From: Solibacillus sp040274725
GTDB taxonomy: Bacteria > Bacillota > Bacilli > Bacillales_A > Planococcaceae
DNA: 64,000 nt
Reading direction: 5' to 3'
Assembly: GCA_040274725.1 (NCBI GenBank)
Contig: JBEMAQ010000021.1
Location: 3,843-67,842 of the forward strand
Shown: piece by piece, positions 60,960 to 64,000 of the stretch
How positions within the stretch are numbered: position 1 is the stretch's first letter
How the letters are laid out: each line of letters opens with the position of its first letter
The notes under the pieces: generated by a model
Seen by the model: the letters and a program-made list of their open reading frames with translations, nothing else
What the model was told of the DNA's origin: nothing
The model's database searches: none
Translations under genes and position numbers: made by a program

Positions 60960-63738
60960 AAATATTCGCAGTCAGTTTTTAAAAATGCTATTTGCGATTG
61001 TCTTCGTATTTTCGATTGTTATTCTCGGGTTTTATGTGTACGTCAAATCGACGAATGAGCATTTATCACAGCAGCGCGAGGAACTGAGTGACAAGGCAAA
61101 AATTGTGTCGAGCATGGAGGAAAGTTTTAGTGATATTTTCTTCCGGGCTCGGGGCTATTATGCCTTCAAAAATAACGACGAGCTACAGCAGTTATATAGT
61201 GGGTTGAATTTGTTTGAAATGCAGTTGAAGGATTTCGGGCGTCTAGATTTAACTGTCGAGGAGCTAGAGCTATATGACAGGCTCGAAACCTTTACAATCA
61301 CGTATCGGGAACAAATCCTACCTGAGGCGATTGGTTATGTAGAGACCGACAATTATGAAGCGCTACAGCAATTGTCAAACGGTGGCGCAAATAGTCTCGT
61401 GAATGAATTTATTGCCTATGCAAAGGAATACAATAATCAAACAGAGGTCAGCATTACACAGTTATTTAACGAAATTATTGAGCAGGCACAGTTTTACACC
61501 TTGCTTTATATCGTGTTAGGTGCAGGTTTACTACTTGTCATTGGCCTCATTATGCAGCGTGTCATTTCAAATTTGATCTTGCCGATTGAAAAGCTAACAG
61601 CGGCGACCAATTCATTCGTGACGGGTCACTATGTAGACATTAATGTGGTTCGTGAGCGTGAGGACGAGCTTGGGGCACTTGCACGCTCGTTTTATGATAT
61701 GACGATTTCTATTCAGGATAAGGAAGAGGAACTGACAACGCAAAACGAGGAGTTAACGGCACAGCAGGATGAGCTACAGGCAAATCAGGCGCAGCTTCAA
61801 ACATCGCTTAATCAGCTTGAAAAGTTCAATAAACTAAATCACGTACTTACGTTTACGTTGGATAAACAGCAATTACTTACGAATCTCCATACCTATGTAC
61901 GCGATGTGTATAAGTTTGATACGAGTATTTTATATTTAGTAGATACGCAGGACTTTTCAGTTAAAGGTATGACGGAGCAATCGGCACATCAACTCATGCG
62001 TAATTTGCACACGGATAAAAAGGTACGTCTTGAGGAAGAAAAGTCGTTTGTGATTAAGCGTGAAATGTTGCAAGGTCACGAAACAATTGCCCAGCAATCG
62101 TATTTTATGTATGACTTGTATACAGCGGTACTGAATTCAGAAGGCAAGCTTGTAGCGGTCATGATGGCGACGCGTGAGGGACATATGTTTACAAATCAGG
62201 AGCTGCTTGATATTAACGGTTTGATGAATCAGGCATCGATTGCGTTTGAGCGTATTTTCATGTATGAAGAGGTTGAGCGCTCACGCAAGCTCAATCAAAA
62301 GATTATTGATACGGTCAATGAGGGGATTCAGTTCGTGTCAAAGGTGGGCGAGGTTGTTGTCATGAATCAGGCGCTGTCAGGCATCATTCATGCGCCAACT
62401 TACGAGAAATATGAGCATACGACACAGCAAAGCTGGCTTCAGCATTTCCAAGCGATTGTTGATGAACCAGAGGCCATTATGTATTTCCTAAAAAATGCGA
62501 TTATCGAGGACTTTGGCGATACGCGGACGATGCGCTACCGCATTTCGCAAAGTTTATCTGCTGCCTCTTTTATTGAGGTGTATGCGACGAGTGTTTATGA
62601 GAGTGATGCCAAAATCGGCACGATGTTTGTTCACCGTGATATTACAGCGGAGTATGAGGTCGACCAAATGAAATCAGAGCTAGTGAGCACAGTAAGTCAC
62701 GAGCTACGTACACCACTATCAAGTATTTTAGGCTTTACAGAGTTATTGCTGACAAAGGAATTAAAGCAGGAACGTCAGCAAAAGTATATCGAAACTATTC
62801 ATAAGGAAGCGAAGCGTCTGACGAATTTAATTAATGACTTCCTTGATTTGCAGCGTATGGAATCAGGTAGACAGACGTATACGATGGAGCCGTTTGTATT
62901 AGGCGCGCTAGCAGATGACATTATTAAAAACTTCCAGCATGAAAAAAATCATACGATTACATTGACCAATGAGGCGATGAATGATCGAATTATCGGTGAT
63001 AAGGAGCGTCTAACACAGCTCTTTATTAATATCATTGGCAATGCGATTAAATTTTCACCGAGCGGCGGCGAAATTCAGGTCAAACTGGAAAACAAGGTTG
63101 ATCAGGTCGTGATTAGCATTCAGGATGAGGGGATTGGTATTCCAAAGGATGCAATTACGTCACTGTTCCAAAAATTTAAGCGAATTGATAATAGCGCTCG
63201 CCGCAAAATTGGTGGCACAGGTCTTGGCCTTGCACTAAGTAAGGAAATTGCGCTCCAGCATAATGGGACGATTTGGATTGAATCGGAGGAGGGGGAAGGC
63301 ACGACGGTATTCGTAGGGCTACCACTTCACGCACAGCAGTCCATTAAGCATTTCCACGAGCAAGCCCCTCAGGATAAGCAGGGCAATTACGTCATGATTG
63401 TCGAGGATGATTTGAGCTCGGCGATTTTACTAGCGGAGGAACTTAAAACTAAGGGGTTCTTAGTACTATATCAAGACGATCCGCAAAAGGCGCTAGAGGA
63501 GGCACTGCATATCCCACTCATTGGCATAGTCATTGATTTAATGTTTGGTGACAAGATGAAGGGCTGGGATTTAGTGCATGAGCTACGCGCGCATGAGCAA
63601 ACAAAAGATTTACCAATCGTTATTTCCTCAGCATTAGACGAGGCAAAGGAAAAGGTGGAGCAGTACCAGATTACGAAATACTTCACTAAGCCGTTTATGC
63701 AAGAGGAGCTGTCGCGTGTGTTATTAGCGGCAAAATGA
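60940..63738 (+). CDS. Hybrid sensor histidine kinase (HAMP-coil-GAF-PAS-HisKA-HATPase-REC)
   Basis: 932 residues. Two membrane helices (~12-32 and ~187-208) flank a mostly helical extracellular sensor. HAMP follows (~210-265), a coiled coil (QNEELTAQQDELQ region), a GAF-like domain (~305-450), a PAS-like domain (~455-575), HisKA with SHELRTPLSSIL (His587), the HATPase with N, G1 (DEGIGIP) and G2 (GGTGLGLAL) boxes, and a C-terminal receiver (VIDLMFGDKMKGWDL, Asp866). It should start a His-Asp-His-Asp relay that can use the Hpt of the first operon gene. GAGGAG precedes ATG 60940 inside the previous gene. Confidence 0.93.
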   Translation: MTKLTDKNIRSQFLKMLFAIVFVFSIVILGFYVYVKSTNEHLSQQREELSDKAKIVSSMEESFSDIFFRARGYYAFKNNDELQQLYSGLNLFEMQLKDFGRLDLTVEELELYDRLETFTITYREQILPEAIGYVETDNYEALQQLSNGGANSLVNEFIAYAKEYNNQTEVSITQLFNEIIEQAQFYTLLYIVLGAGLLLVIGLIMQRVISNLILPIEKLTAATNSFVTGHYVDINVVREREDELGALARSFYDMTISIQDKEEELTTQNEELTAQQDELQANQAQLQTSLNQLEKFNKLNHVLTFTLDKQQLLTNLHTYVRDVYKFDTSILYLVDTQDFSVKGMTEQSAHQLMRNLHTDKKVRLEEEKSFVIKREMLQGHETIAQQSYFMYDLYTAVLNSEGKLVAVMMATREGHMFTNQELLDINGLMNQASIAFERIFMYEEVERSRKLNQKIIDTVNEGIQFVSKVGEVVVMNQALSGIIHAPTYEKYEHTTQQSWLQHFQAIVDEPEAIMYFLKNAIIEDFGDTRTMRYRISQSLSAASFIEVYATSVYESDAKIGTMFVHRDITAEYEVDQMKSELVSTVSHELRTPLSSILGFTELLLTKELKQERQQKYIETIHKEAKRLTNLINDFLDLQRMESGRQTYTMEPFVLGALADDIIKNFQHEKNHTITLTNEAMNDRIIGDKERLTQLFINIIGNAIKFSPSGGEIQVKLENKVDQVVISIQDEGIGIPKDAITSLFQKFKRIDNSARRKIGGTGLGLALSKEIALQHNGTIWIESEEGEGTTVFVGLPLHAQQSIKHFHEQAPQDKQGNYVMIVEDDLSSAILLAEELKTKGFLVLYQDDPQKALEEALHIPLIGIVIDLMFGDKMKGWDLVHELRAHEQTKDLPIVISSALDEAKEKVEQYQITKYFTKPFMQEELSRVLLAAK

Positions 63739-63746
63739 GCGGAGAG

Positions 63747-63789
63747 TAAGCTAGGAGGGAGGCGAGAGCCTTTTTCCTAGCTTATTTTC
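63747..63789 (+). terminator. Terminator after the signalling operon
   Basis: 9-bp outer stem TAAGCTAGG/CCTAGCTTA (63747-63755 with 63776-63784), inner GC pairs, then TTTT. Confidence 0.75.
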
Positions 63790-63793
63790 ATAC

Positions 63794-63828
63794 AAAAAAG
63801 CCATCCTGCAAAAGCAGGATGGCTTTTA
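63794..63828 (-). terminator. Terminator of the cold-shock gene
   Basis: 14-bp perfect stem (AAAAGCCATCCTGC ending at 63809, with 63814-63827), T run on both strands; lies just past the minus-strand gene. Confidence 0.88.
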
Positions 63829-63848
63829 AAGCAAGTAAACTTTAAAAA

Positions 63849-64000
63849 TTAAAGTTTAGTTACGTTAGTAGCTTGTGGGCCACGGTTGCCGTCTTCAACG
63901 TCGAATTCAACTTTTTGACCTTCGTCTAAAGTTTTGAAACCTTCGCCTTGGATAGCTGAGAAGTGTACGAATACATCGTTACCGCCTTCAACTTCGATGA
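63849..64000 (-). CDS. Cold-shock protein (CspA family), C-terminal part, runs off right edge
   Basis: The last 50 codons of a small nucleic-acid chaperone. On the minus strand it reads DVFVHFSAI (RNP2-like motif), GEGFKTLDEGQKVEFDVEDG and NRGPQATNVTKL at the end, the standard finish of the 66-67 residue Csp fold. The RNP1 motif and start are outside the window. Csp proteins bind single-stranded RNA and DNA and keep mRNA unfolded in the cold. Confidence 0.95.
   Translation of the reverse strand, partial: IEVEGGNDVFVHFSAIQGEGFKTLDEGQKVEFDVEDGNRGPQATNVTKL

Overview
The window looks like chromosomal DNA of a low-GC, aerobic, spore-former-type Firmicute. The best guess is the Lysinibacillus/Solibacillus branch of the Planococcaceae. 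This rests on AT-rich intergenic DNA, strong AGGAGG-type ribosome binding sites, frequent GTG/TTG starts, and a gene set (heme O synthase, HelD, Spx-like, ABC-F with an SE1832-type small protein, YflT-type stress protein) typical of that group. The genus is an inference. There are 57 intact protein genes that I support (two of them cut by or running off the window ends are counted), one gene interrupted by an in-frame stop and one gene remnant. I found no rRNA, tRNA, CRISPR array, prophage or complete insertion sequence; one short IS3-like end was seen.

Layout. 1-309: start of a DEDDh exonuclease leaving the left edge. 689-4827: McrB-like AAA+ ATPase plus McrC-like DUF2357 nuclease, a probable type IV restriction module, followed by an acidic gene broken by a TGA. 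5272-9872: SPFH/zinc-ribbon protein and TM2 protein, stress protein, AbrB-type membrane protein, ctaB. 9984-18794: a probable catabolic island made of a His-tailed membrane protein, an M29/NicX-like metalloenzyme, a LysR regulator, an FAD monooxygenase, an alpha/beta hydrolase and a complete NitT/TauT-type ABC transporter. 18913-22701: TetR regulator, diguanylate cyclase, M20 dipeptidase. 23142-30857: nitrogen scavenging, with a class III aminotransferase, a polar amino acid ABC transporter, allantoinase and a second NitT/TauT-type ABC transporter. 31180-39366: chemoreceptor, PlsY-like acyltransferase with a GNAT/aminotransferase fusion, sigma factor, diguanylate cyclase, Spx-like/MarR pair, a scar with an IS end, VWA protein. 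39507-50000: folate pabB-pabC fusion with pabA, Yip1 protein, ABC-F, SE1832, PseG-like protein, two oxidoreductases, a pRiA4b-type protein, a Cj0069-type protein. 50321-58683: MFS, helD, uppP, MarR plus MFS, aminotransferase, FMN reductase. 58933-63738: a three-gene signalling operon (Hpt-REC-GGDEF-REC, single REC, hybrid kinase). 63849-64000: cold-shock protein leaving the right edge.

How genes may work together. The 10-19 kb island pairs an importer with ring-hydroxylase, ring-cleavage-like and hydrolase functions under a LysR regulator, so it may import and open an unidentified (hetero)aromatic acid. The 28-31 kb block couples an importer with allantoinase. The 32.9-34.9 kb pair (PlsY-like acyltransferase followed directly by a FeeM-like acyltransferase fused to a phosphonate-type aminotransferase) could make an unusual aminolipid and is the most novel-looking system here. 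Two genes, at the left edge and the PlsY-like gene, have no ATG/GTG/TTG start in frame but have well-placed ribosome binding sites in front of ATT and ATC codons.
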